Virus record (IMG/VR): IMGVR_UViG_3300042484_001988
Location: 1-27,468 of that record
Strand: one strand, 5' to 3'
From: a virus
Length of the DNA stretch: 27,468 nt
Part shown: in pieces, positions 6,994 to 14,163 of the stretch
How the letters are laid out: the number at the start of each line of letters is the position of its first letter
How positions within the stretch are numbered: position 1 is the stretch's first letter
Position numbers and translations under genes: made by a program
The notes under the pieces: generated by a model
What the model saw: the letters and a program-made list of their open reading frames with translations, nothing else
What the model was told of the DNA's origin: nothing
Database searches by the model: none

Positions 6994-8493
6994 TTAGTCG
7001 AGGAAGGTAACCCGAGGGATCGCCCTCGGTGGTGTCTTGAGCTTCTCGGAGGCGTGCCATCGGGCACGGTCCAGGGCCATGACGGCGGCCACTGCTGCGT
7101 CAATGCGGCGCCCGGACGACTTCGACTCCTTGGCCAGACGGGCGCCTCGGTTGTCCTGCCGGATGACCGCGCTTGCGACGTGGCGCTCGAGGGCGGCGGC
7201 AAGGCGGCGCTCGCCGCCCCAGGTCATGGTCTTGCTGGTGACTGAGTCTCGGAAGCCGCCGGTCGCCGGGATCATCCGGCTGCCGGACTGCGGGAATGAG
7301 ACGACCGGAAGCCCCTCGGCCTCGAGCTGCTGCAGGCTCTTCGCCCAGCGGAACGGATCGGCTGCGATCTCGACGACGTTGAAGCTTGAGCAGAGCTCGC
7401 GCAGGCGCTCTTCAACTTCGGCGATCGGGACCTGGAAGTCGAGGTCCTCGGGCCGCTTCTCCCAGAGGGCGAGCAGCTCGATGTGGCCGTCCATGCTGAC
7501 CCCGACGATCACGGTGCTGTCGTGCTGCCAGGATCCGTCGAAGCCCAGGACGATCGGCTCCTCGGCGGTCAGGCGGCGATCGCTCCGGCAGGCCAGGAAG
7601 GAGTTGCGTGGAAGCCATCCCTCGGAGCCCGACGGCCACACGTTGAGACGACGGGAGAGGAAGTCGGACCAGGGCACGCCGCCCTTTGCGTCAGACTCGA
7701 ACGCCTCGGGTGGGACGAGAATGCCGTACGCCGGGTTCGCCTTCGCCCATACCTTCGGATCCGCCGGGTCGTCCCCTCCGTCGAGATCAGCGCCCCACCA
7801 ACGGAAGTAGAAGTCCTTGAGGTCCTCGCGTTCGCCCGACTCAATCTGCCGACCGAGTTGGAAGAGACGATAGGCGAGTGAGTCGTTGCCGGAGCTGTCA
7901 GTCTTGCGGCCGGCGGTGGTGATCCCGACGAGCAGGGAGTTGCGGCGCTTGGAGGCGCCAAGGGCGAGGACCGACCAGAGGGCGTCGGACTTCTGGACGT
8001 GGACTTCGTCGACGATCCCGAGCGAGATCGAGAGGCCCTCGGCGCGAGGGGCGTCGGCCGAGAGGACGCGGAAGGTGCCGCCGCGGATCGGCTCCTCGAT
8101 GTAGTTGCGGAACACCTTCAGCCGCTGCGAGAGAACCGGATCAAGCTCGACCATGCGCCGGGCTGCGTCGAAGATGATGCGGGCCTGCTGCCGGTCGCCG
8201 GCGCCGACCACCACCTGGGCGCCGACGTGGAGCGGATCGAACAGGCCGAAGAGGGCCATCGCGGCGACGAGGCCGGACTTGCCGTTGCCTCGAGGCATCC
8301 CGATGAACGCGCGGCGGTAGCGCCGAATCCCGTCGGCCCCGACCTCGAAGAGGGAGTCGACCAGCTCGCGCTGGAAGGGGAGGAGGCTCATCGTCTGACC
8401 GGCAAGCTCTCCGGCCGGGACGCGGCAGAAGGACTCGACGAACTCGACGAGGAGGTGGCCGTGGGTTGGCGGAGTGGTTGGGCGCTTAGCCAT
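6994..8493 (-). CDS. terL: Terminase large subunit
   Basis: A 499-residue protein from MAKRPTT; a GTG nine codons upstream at 8520 is an alternative start. The N-terminal ATPase has a Walker A-type loop at residues 65-73 (GMPRGNGKS) and a Walker B/catalytic acid near 160-163 (GIVDEVH). The C-terminal nuclease domain has LGFDGSW, ADPF and RRIDAAVAAV, which carry the acidic metal ligands expected of the RNase H-like terminase nuclease. It drives DNA packaging through the portal and cuts the concatemer. It follows the small subunit and precedes the portal. The family resembles the phage terminases found with HK97-type heads and P27-type small subunits. Confidence 0.95.
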   Translation of the reverse strand: MAKRPTTPPTHGHLLVEFVESFCRVPAGELAGQTMSLLPFQRELVDSLFEVGADGIRRYRRAFIGMPRGNGKSGLVAAMALFGLFDPLHVGAQVVVGAGDRQQARIIFDAARRMVELDPVLSQRLKVFRNYIEEPIRGGTFRVLSADAPRAEGLSISLGIVDEVHVQKSDALWSVLALGASKRRNSLLVGITTAGRKTDSSGNDSLAYRLFQLGRQIESGEREDLKDFYFRWWGADLDGGDDPADPKVWAKANPAYGILVPPEAFESDAKGGVPWSDFLSRRLNVWPSGSEGWLPRNSFLACRSDRRLTAEEPIVLGFDGSWQHDSTVIVGVSMDGHIELLALWEKRPEDLDFQVPIAEVEERLRELCSSFNVVEIAADPFRWAKSLQQLEAEGLPVVSFPQSGSRMIPATGGFRDSVTSKTMTWGGERRLAAALERHVASAVIRQDNRGARLAKESKSSGRRIDAAVAAVMALDRARWHASEKLKTPPRAIPRVTFLD

Positions 8494-8535
8494 AGGGGCC
8501 CCCAGTCTGAAGAGTAGCACGGGTGGTCATACCGA

Positions 8536-9078
8536 TCAACCCCCTGGCTTTGGCTTGGTGGCCCGGACCTTGCGCACCTTACGCGGCTGCGGGATCTCCC
8601 GGGTCGCGATGAAGGCGGCGCCGAGGATGGCCTCGAGCTTGGCGTTCGCACCGGCGTGCTGACCGCTCTCGAGGTTCTGCTGAAGACCGACGCGGCTTGC
8701 CGGAGTGAGGCCGAGCTCGCGAGCCCAGGCGCGCATCTGCTCGCCCTGCTGCTTCATCACGATCGCGGCAGGATTGCGGACGAGATCGCCGTTGCGCCCC
8801 TTGATGAGCGGACCACCGCGAGCGACCAGGGCGGTGGCCTTGCGCCAGGCGGCAGCCGACTCCGCGTAGGCGCGAAGGCCCTCGAGGTCGACGGCGGTGA
8901 TGACACCCGTGTGGCCGATTGCGGCAGCAGTCTCGACCCAGATGATCCGGGCGTCGTCGCTAATGTCGTCGGGCGGCGTGAGGTGGGCCGGTGCCGGCAC
9001 TGGCTCCTTCTTGTCGATGTGGCCGCCTTGCGCCTTGACGATGGCAGACGGTGTCGGGCGTGGTCCGCGGCGGCCCAT
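8536..9078 (-). CDS. terS: Terminase small subunit, P27 family
   Basis: A 180-residue protein starting MGRRGPRPTPSAIVKAQGG, the characteristic N-terminus of P27-type small terminases. A helical middle region follows (WRKATALVARGGPLIKG, then RNPAAIVMKQQGEQMRAWAR), ending in a basic C-terminus (RKVRKVRATKPKPGG). It would recognise the packaging site and load TerL. Its ATG at 9078 overlaps the TGA of metK by one base (TGATG), so translation is probably coupled to metK. The much longer upstream extension of this reading frame lies inside metK and is shadow. Coupling of a metabolic enzyme to terS is unusual. Confidence 0.9.
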   Translation of the reverse strand: MGRRGPRPTPSAIVKAQGGHIDKKEPVPAPAHLTPPDDISDDARIIWVETAAAIGHTGVITAVDLEGLRAYAESAAAWRKATALVARGGPLIKGRNGDLVRNPAAIVMKQQGEQMRAWARELGLTPASRVGLQQNLESGQHAGANAKLEAILGAAFIATREIPQPRKVRKVRATKPKPGG

Positions 9079-10193
9079 CAGCGGAGATCCTTGACCTTCT
9101 CCCACGGGAGGTGGGAGCGGCCGAAGTGGCCGAAGGTTGCGGTAGGGAGGTAGAGCGGTCGGCGCAGGCCAAGGCGTTCGATGATTGCCGCGGGCCGGAA
9201 GTCGAAGGAGGCGGCAACAATAGCGGCAATCTCTTCGGCGCTCTTGGTGCCGGTGCCGAAGGTGTCGACGTTCACAGCCAAGGGCTGGGCGACGCCGATA
9301 CCATAGCAGAGCGACACTTCGCAGCGCGTAGCCAAACCCGAGGCGACCACGCTCTTGGCCGCTTGCCGGGCGGCGTAGGCGGCCGAGCGGTCTACCTTGG
9401 TGGCGTCCTTGCCGGAGAAGGCTCCGCCTCCGTGGCGGGCCGCTCCCCCGTAGGTGTCCACGATGATCTTGCGGCCAGTAAGACCGGCATCGGCGGCGGG
9501 TCCACCCAAGACAAAGCGGCCGGCCGGATTGAGATGGTAGACGGTATCGCTGCCAAGGAACTGTGGCGGGATGGTGGCGATGGCAAGGCGGCGCAGCTGT
9601 GCGCGGAGGGAATCGAGTTCGACCCACTCCTCGTGTTGCGTGCTGATGACGACCGAAGACACGCCAACCGGGCGCCCATCTTCGTACACGACGCTGACCT
9701 GTGTCTTGCCGTCAGGGCGCAGGCCGCGGATTGTCCCGGTGGTCCGGGCGTTGGTCAACGCAGAGGCAAGGGCGTGGGCAAGGCTGATCGGGAGCGGCAT
9801 CAGCTCAGGGGTCTCGTTGCAAGCATAGCCGAACATGACCCCCTGGTCACCGGCGCCAAGCTCGGCCCCGGCAATACCGGCCGCGATGTCGGGCGACTGC
9901 TGCCGCACAGTGACAAGGATCTCGGCGGTGGCTGGGTCGATCCCCTCGTCTGCCGAACGGTAGCCAGTGGCACGGATGACGCCGCGGGCTACGGCCTCGA
10001 GGTCGACGGTGGCCGTGCTGGTGATCTCGCCGAAGATCCAAACCCGGTTGCCGGACGCGGCCGTCTCGCAGGCGACCCGGGCGGCCGGGTCCTGCGCAAG
10101 GTAGGCGTCGAGAACCGCGTCGCTGATCTGGTCGCACAGTTTGTCGGGGTGTCCGCCCGTGACGCTCTCGCTGGTAAGGATGGTGGTCGTCAC
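9078..10193 (-). CDS. metK: S-adenosylmethionine synthetase (methionine adenosyltransferase)
   Basis: A 371-residue, full-length MetK; bacterial enzymes are about 380-400 residues. It makes S-adenosylmethionine from methionine and ATP in the cytosol. All signature elements are intact: GHPDK at 14-18 with His15 and Asp17, the ATP-binding GAGDQG at 113-118, STQHEEW at 184-190, GRFVLGGP, GLTGRKIIVDTYGG, the phosphate-binding GGGAFSGKD at 255-263 followed by KVDRSAAYAAR, and GHFGR near the end. No frameshift or lost residue is seen, so it should be active. The start is GTG at 10193 after AAGGAGG and overlaps the methyltransferase stop (GTGA). Its stop overlaps terS. The probable role is to supply the methyl donor to the adjacent methyltransferase or to offset SAM depletion; the role is inference. 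Confidence 0.96.
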   Translation of the reverse strand: MTTTILTSESVTGGHPDKLCDQISDAVLDAYLAQDPAARVACETAASGNRVWIFGEITSTATVDLEAVARGVIRATGYRSADEGIDPATAEILVTVRQQSPDIAAGIAGAELGAGDQGVMFGYACNETPELMPLPISLAHALASALTNARTTGTIRGLRPDGKTQVSVVYEDGRPVGVSSVVISTQHEEWVELDSLRAQLRRLAIATIPPQFLGSDTVYHLNPAGRFVLGGPAADAGLTGRKIIVDTYGGAARHGGGAFSGKDATKVDRSAAYAARQAAKSVVASGLATRCEVSLCYGIGVAQPLAVNVDTFGTGTKSAEEIAAIVAASFDFRPAAIIERLGLRRPLYLPTATFGHFGRSHLPWEKVKDLR

Positions 10194-11524
10194 TCTTCGT
10201 CCTCCTTGTTGTAGTGGGCGATCCGGGCCTCGGCGATGTTGGCATACTCCGGGGTCATCTCGATCCCGATATAGTCGAAGCCCTCGAGCACGGCGGCGCA
10301 GGCGGTTGTGCCGGAGCCAAGGAATGGGTCGAGGACAACGCCACCCGGAGGGGTGACCAGTTTGATGAGGTAGCGCATGAGGGCGATCGGCTTGACGGTA
10401 GGGTGGATGTTGGCTGCGCCCCCCGCGTTGCGCTCCTTCTTGCCTGGCTTGGCAACGTAGAAGAAGCGGGAGGGCTGGGCCGTCGTCGAGGCGTCAAGCA
10501 CTGCCGCAGCCTCCTCGTCCCAGAGTGTGTTGGCCGGCCAGCGGCCGGCGTCGTGAGCCTCGCTTGCCGGAATCATCTCGGTGCTTGTGATTCCAACATA
10601 GCCCCGTGTCTTGGGTCGAACTCCGCCGCGCCCTTGGTAGTCGCCTTCAATCCGGCTTGCGTCGATGTTGATCGCCCCGGTCCCGTGGGCCAACACGTTC
10701 TCGGCGACTGTGCCGATCAGCGGCTTGCGGGCAAGGACGATCGGCTCGTGCGAAGGCTTGAGGGCGGTGCCCCAACCCTCCCAGCGCTTGGCATCTTCGG
10801 TCGCCGGCTTGTCGCGCTGCTCCTTGGCATTCAAATCGGCGGCCTCGCCATTGTTCGCCTTCCACTGCTGGGCGGCTGCGGGGCGTGTATGTGCCCCGGT
10901 TACTTCCCGCTCGGCCCACGCTTCGCCCGGCGTGCCCTTGCGGCCGTTGAGCTCGAGGACAGTCTGGTCCATCTCCGTACCGAAGTCGAGGAGGCGCTGG
11001 AGCTCGAGCCACTGGTCCCAAGTGGGGCAGGCAGGCTGGCTGGTGTTGCTCGTCCAATGGCCGGCCATTCCGGCAAACTCGAAGTGGGCGTCGATATCTC
11101 GGTTGCTCTTGCCGACTGCATCCCTGGCCGCCCGGACGAAGGCGGTGACGGCGTAGACGGCCGCGCGGTCGTTGCGGCGCTTGTCCATCGACTTCGACAC
11201 GTCCAGGCTCTTCGGGAACCCCGAGCCATAGATCCACATCAGCGAGTCTCGGATCTCGAAGCCGGCGTCCTCAATCGCTACGGCGATCCGGTGGTAGGTG
11301 CGGGAGCCGCCGAAGGCGAGGAGGTGGCCGCCCGGCTTGAGGACGCGGAGCGCCTCTGCCCAGGTGGCGGGGTCGTAGGAGACGCCGGCGCTGTCCCAGC
11401 TCTTCCCCATGAAGCCGAGCTCATAGGGCGGGTCGGTGACAACGGCGTCGACCGAGTCGGCCGGGAGGCCGCGCATGACCTCGAGGCAGTTGCCACGAAG
11501 GACGACGTTGCGGGGGGCGGTCAC
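10190..11524 (-). CDS. DNA methyltransferase, beta class (N6-adenine or N4-cytosine)
   Basis: A 444-residue methyltransferase. The catalytic motif IV DPPY is at 31-34, and the SAM-binding motif I DPFLGSGTT is at 399-407 near the C-terminus, followed by FDYIGIEMTPEYANIAEARI. This order, catalytic motif first, defines the beta class, as in CcrM-type enzymes. HPTVKPIALMRYLI just before motif I is typical of the N6_N4 methylase family. The large middle part (about residues 90-350) probably holds the target recognition region. DPPY favours N6-adenine but does not exclude N4-cytosine. It starts with GTG overlapping the stop of the ParB-like gene and overlaps metK at its own end, so all three are likely co-translated. 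Confidence 0.93.
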   Translation of the reverse strand: MTAPRNVVLRGNCLEVMRGLPADSVDAVVTDPPYELGFMGKSWDSAGVSYDPATWAEALRVLKPGGHLLAFGGSRTYHRIAVAIEDAGFEIRDSLMWIYGSGFPKSLDVSKSMDKRRNDRAAVYAVTAFVRAARDAVGKSNRDIDAHFEFAGMAGHWTSNTSQPACPTWDQWLELQRLLDFGTEMDQTVLELNGRKGTPGEAWAEREVTGAHTRPAAAQQWKANNGEAADLNAKEQRDKPATEDAKRWEGWGTALKPSHEPIVLARKPLIGTVAENVLAHGTGAINIDASRIEGDYQGRGGVRPKTRGYVGITSTEMIPASEAHDAGRWPANTLWDEEAAAVLDASTTAQPSRFFYVAKPGKKERNAGGAANIHPTVKPIALMRYLIKLVTPPGGVVLDPFLGSGTTACAAVLEGFDYIGIEMTPEYANIAEARIAHYNKEDEE

Positions 11525-12309
11525 TTGTCCGGCTCCGGGTTTGCGAAGGGGTCATCTCCGAGTGCCTCGGCCTGACGCCAGCGCTCGAGCTCAATGATGA
11601 CGACCGCGCGGCGCTTCTCGCCCGGGGCCACGTCGTCGCCGACGATCAGGGCGCGGCCTTGTCCGACGCGGGTCGGGATCGCGGTGAGGAAGCCGTAGAG
11701 GCGCTCAGGGAAGTAGCTCTTGCCGGCCTTCGCTTGGATTGCGTAGGCGTCGGTGTCTACGTCGCGGCCACCATCGTGAGCCCCACCGGTGCGCTCGCCG
11801 TCGAGCTTGTTGGCGAGCTCATTCTCGAAGGCGGCGCCCTTCTCGTTGTTGGTCTTGCCGCGGTTCTCGGCAGTGCCCTCAATGTCGGAGGCGGCCCACC
11901 GGTCGACCTGCTGGAGGAACGTGGCAAGCTCGTCATCGGTCACGGTGACCTGTTCGATCAGCTCGCGCAGGCCGGCGGAGTCGCGCCGGGCAAGGTCACC
12001 GAGTGGATCAATGGAGGCAAGGGCGGCAAGCTCTTCCGCCTCGGTGAGCTCGACGTAGGCGACCGGGACAGTGGGGTCGCCGCGGCCGGCGGCAAGGCTG
12101 ACCCGGAGGTGGCCGTCGACCAGTCGGCCGGTTGTGCGGTTGACGATGACGGGGATGAGCCAGCCGAGCTCGGTGATGGCGCCGTGAACCGCCTCGCGCT
12201 GCTTCTGCGGATGCTTCCGCCAGTTGCGCGGGTTCGGCTCGAGGGTACGCGGATCGGCCTCACCGACCTCGATGATGCGGTTCTTCCAAGCGCTTGGCGT
12301 CTTGCTCAT
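11521..12309 (-). CDS. ParB-like domain fused to a PD-(D/E)XK-like nuclease domain
   Basis: A 262-residue protein with ATG at 12309 after AAGGAGATCGA. Residues about 10-110 are a ParB/Srx-like domain: LEPNPRNWRKHP, then GWLIPVIVNRTTGRLVDGHL with the nucleotide-binding GxxxDGHLR at 61-69. Residues about 150-250 look like a restriction-enzyme-type nuclease fold: Glu162 in AAFENELANKL, Asp183 in GRDVD, and QAK at 192-194 spaced like the E...D...(Q/E)xK metal site of Holliday resolvase-like enzymes. In phages, ParB-like domains often accompany DNA methylases. No ParA is present, so a partition role is unlikely. The ParB call is firm; the nuclease call is motif-based and less certain. Confidence 0.85.
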   Translation of the reverse strand: MSKTPSAWKNRIIEVGEADPRTLEPNPRNWRKHPQKQREAVHGAITELGWLIPVIVNRTTGRLVDGHLRVSLAAGRGDPTVPVAYVELTEAEELAALASIDPLGDLARRDSAGLRELIEQVTVTDDELATFLQQVDRWAASDIEGTAENRGKTNNEKGAAFENELANKLDGERTGGAHDGGRDVDTDAYAIQAKAGKSYFPERLYGFLTAIPTRVGQGRALIVGDDVAPGEKRRAVVIIELERWRQAEALGDDPFANPEPDK

Positions 12310-12413
12310 TCGATCTCCTTCCCCCTGCCTGAGCTGTCACAGGAACAGTCAAACTCGATGTTCGCGTTTCCCCGCCTGCTGTCTGGATTGCGGGCGTATT
12401 TGCCCTCCAACAT
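12306..12413 (-). CDS. Possible 35-residue ORF upstream of the ParB-like gene
   Basis: A short frame with ATG at 12413 after a G-rich purine run (GGGGGGAGGGGGG). It ends in a TGA that overlaps the ATG of the ParB-like gene (ATGA). It encodes a small, charged product starting MLEGKYARNPDS with two Cys near the end. The tight stop-start overlap matches the pattern of the genes downstream, which favours a real leader or small protein, but the length and lack of recognisable features make this weak. A start 7 codons further upstream is possible. Confidence 0.3.
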   Translation of the reverse strand: MLEGKYARNPDSRRGNANIEFDCSCDSSGRGKEIE

Positions 12414-12433
12414 TCCGACCCCCCTCCCCCCTG

Positions 12434-12730
12434 TCATGTGCGGTCCTTCTTCGCGCTGTTGTGAGCACGACATAGGACCATGATCCCGGACGGGTCTGGG
12501 AGTAGTTCGCCGCCCTTGCCGAGCGGCCTGACGTGGTCGGCCGTCAGGTCGGTGGACCAACAGCCGAGGACTGAACACCAAGGCTGGGCCTTGCGTGCGG
12601 CCTGGCTCGTCTTCCGCCAGGCGTGGTTGTACTTGGTCTTGCGACGGGGGCGAATAGGGCGATGGGCCTCGCACCACGATGCCGGGCCGGGCTGCCCGCA
12701 GACGAGGCACGGCTTCTTGAGTCCGGTCAT
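12434..12730 (-). CDS. HNH endonuclease-like protein (98 residues)
   Basis: A compact HNH-type protein. Cys8/Cys11 with Cys20/His23 form a zinc knuckle. A second part has Cys52 and Cys57, then the catalytic-type LTADHVRPLGKGG (Asp65, His66) and MVLCRAHNSAKK (Cys87, His90, Asn91). HNH nucleases cut DNA with a single metal ion. Small phage HNH proteins act in cos cleavage with terminase, or as homing enzymes. Here it lies in the same transcription unit upstream of the ParB-like, methyltransferase and terminase genes, so a packaging role is possible though it is not next to terS. Confidence 0.85.
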   Translation of the reverse strand: MTGLKKPCLVCGQPGPASWCEAHRPIRPRRKTKYNHAWRKTSQAARKAQPWCSVLGCWSTDLTADHVRPLGKGGELLPDPSGIMVLCRAHNSAKKDRT

Positions 12731-12902
12731 CTTGTCCCTCTCTTCCCCGGTTAGTGAACGCCCGCCCCGCCTGAGAGACTGATCCCGAAGGACCGCCCGC
12801 CGGGGGATAGGCGGGTGTCGTCACTCGATCACGCCGGAGGGTGGCGGAGGCGAGAGGCGGGCGTCCGTAGTGGATCGCGCCTGCTCGCCCCCGTGCGCCG
12901 GC
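12731..12902. other. Intergenic gap between the two HNH genes
   Basis: About 170 bases without a supported gene on either strand. It contains several copies of a short GGCGGGCG/CGCCCGCC element that could pair with one another as RNA. The ribosome site of the downstream HNH gene (AGAGAGGGACAAG) lies at its low-coordinate end. No promoter-like hexamer pair is evident. Confidence 0.4.
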
Positions 12903-13373
12903 TCAGGCCACCCGACGGTGCGCCTGGGTGATCGCTGCCTCGCGCTCCGTCTGATGTGGGCAGATCCGGTCTGCCCCCTTCGCGCGGTTGCAGTTAGCGC
13001 AGAGGACCTGATACCGGTCAGGGAACCCCTGCTTGATGATGTCGCGGAGTGATGCGAGAGCTCCGCCCACTTCGCGGCGGTGGGCTGCCCCGTCGCCGTT
13101 GACGTGATCGATCTCAAGGAACTCATACCGGGCCTCGCCGCAGCATGCGCATGCCCAGCCGTAGGCTTCGAGGACCTGGTCCCGGACCCGCCGGTTGTCG
13201 GCGTTCTTATCACGGGAGTGACACGGGCGGCAGCGCAGGCCGTCGCGCTTGCCGCTGCTCCTGAAGTAGTAGTGCTCCTCGGTCTCGGGCTTGTGGATCT
13301 CACAGTCCCGGCACTGGATCATCTCGACGGCCTTGGCCTGGCGGCGCTTGCTGGTCTTGGTCTTACGGTTCAT
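12903..13373 (-). CDS. HNH endonuclease-like protein with N-terminal zinc ribbon (156 residues)
   Basis: Starts at ATG 13373 after AAGGGGATAACC. A basic N-terminus leads to a zinc ribbon, Cys21/Cys24 and Cys48/Cys51 (QCRDCEIHKP, then LRCRPCHSRDKN). The HNH part follows with Cys75/Cys78, LEIDHVNGDGAAH (Asp89, His90, His98) and YQVLCANCNRAKG (Cys125, Cys128, Asn129). This arrangement is common in free-standing phage HNH proteins. It is followed by a 172-base gap and a second, unrelated HNH gene. It may be a homing-type endonuclease or a DNA-processing enzyme; the family is clear, the role is not. Confidence 0.85.
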   Translation of the reverse strand: MNRKTKTSKRRQAKAVEMIQCRDCEIHKPETEEHYYFRSSGKRDGLRCRPCHSRDKNADNRRVRDQVLEAYGWACACCGEARYEFLEIDHVNGDGAAHRREVGGALASLRDIIKQGFPDRYQVLCANCNRAKGADRICPHQTEREAAITQAHRRVA

Positions 13374-13478
13374 GGTTATCCCCTTGTGCTGATGAGGAGC
13401 GGTTGCTCCTCTACCTACGTCGCACTGTTGTGCGATCTGCGCAGTTTTCGGGTGCGGCTCCGCAATACGTCAAGCGAA

Positions 13479-13497
13479 CGGGGCCTGGTCGGCCCCG
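13479..13497 (-). terminator. GC-rich hairpin after the 70-residue gene
   Basis: A perfect 7-base-pair stem (CGGGGCC with GGCCCCG) and a 5-base loop lie 4 bases downstream of the stop codon of the 13502-13714 gene, in the 128-base gap before the zinc-ribbon HNH gene. There is no long U run, so it would be a weak terminator or processing site separating the exported-protein genes from the HNH/ParB block. Confidence 0.4.
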
Positions 13498-13501
13498 ACC
13501 G

Positions 13502-13714
13502 TCAACAGCCGTGCCAGGGGGTGACGAGGGGGGTCTGGCTCTTGAGCGGGGCCGGGATTGGCTCGGGTGCCTCTCGGTAGTTGGCCGGCGCCTGGACCCG
13601 CTCCCACTCGTAGCAGGGCGGAGTCGAGGCCGGCAAGTGCCCGCAGATGGTGCACTCGGTGCGGTCCTGGTCGTGCTCCTCGGCTTCCATCGCCAGCTCC
13701 TTGACGCGGCTCAT
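13502..13714 (-). CDS. Small protein with Cys motif, unknown function
   Basis: A 70-residue protein. Its ATG (13714) overlaps the stop codon of the preceding gene (ATGA), which fixes the start. An acidic N-terminal helix (VKELAMEAEEHDQDRTE) leads to CTICGHLPASTPPC, a CxxC plus a third Cys that could bind zinc or form disulphides. A proline-rich tail follows (APEPIPAPLK). It is coupled to an exported protein but has no signal peptide of its own. I do not recognise the family. Confidence 0.6.
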   Translation of the reverse strand: MSRVKELAMEAEEHDQDRTECTICGHLPASTPPCYEWERVQAPANYREAPEPIPAPLKSQTPLVTPWHGC

Positions 13715-14163
13715 CGGGTCACCTCGTAGCTGTAGGCAAGGGTCACGACCGGCGAGCCGATAGGCTGCCAGACCGTGACGCGAAGCTCGTAGACGTCGCC
13801 CCGCTTGTCGGTGCGTCCGGTGCTGCCGGCGGTGCTGCCGGTGGCGTAGGAGCGGGTCGCTCCGTACACCTTGCGAAGGACGACCTTGACGTCGGCGAGA
13901 CTGATCCCGATCCCGTTCTTCAGGCCGACGGCTCGGACGACGAGGCGGTAGCCCTTCGAGCTGTTGGTCTGGACGACGATGGTCTCGGACGCGGAGCCCC
14001 ACGCGAGTGTTACTCGCGGGATGAGGCCGCTCGTCTTGGAGACCAGGCCGACGGTGACGGTGGTGTCGCTATCCCCCGAGTTGTTGGCGGCCCTAACCAC
14101 GCCGGTCCCCGTTGCGAAGAGGAGAGCGAGCGAGACGATGAGCGCGATGATGATTCGATCCAC
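13711..14163 (-). CDS. Exported protein with signal peptide, unknown function
   Basis: A 150-residue protein with a clear N-terminal signal sequence (IIIALIVSLALLFATGTG, then VVRAANN, a likely cleavage site). The mature part is beta-rich with Thr/Val/Ser and a short Gly/Ser/Thr stretch (GSTAGSTGRTD), and ends LAYSYEVTR. I chose the GTG at 14163, six bases from a G run; an ATG at 14184 with AGGAGGG further upstream is equally possible and only lengthens the N-terminus by seven residues. The 5' end overlaps the RlpA-like gene by at least 70 bases. Secreted to the envelope or outside; function unknown. Confidence 0.65.
   Translation of the reverse strand: MDRIIIALIVSLALLFATGTGVVRAANNSGDSDTTVTVGLVSKTSGLIPRVTLAWGSASETIVVQTNSSKGYRLVVRAVGLKNGIGISLADVKVVLRKVYGATRSYATGSTAGSTGRTDKRGDVYELRVTVWQPIGSPVVTLAYSYEVTR

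Noticed and set aside
10214-11575. Long plus-strand open frame (453 codons) opposite the methyltransferase
   Set aside because: It is antisense to a motif-complete methyltransferase, has low-complexity composition, and reflects GC-rich codon bias in the opposite strand.
11521-12309. Reading the ParB-like gene as a plasmid partition gene
   Set aside because: There is no ParA or centromere-like repeat cluster, and ParB-like domains next to methyltransferases are common in phages without partition.
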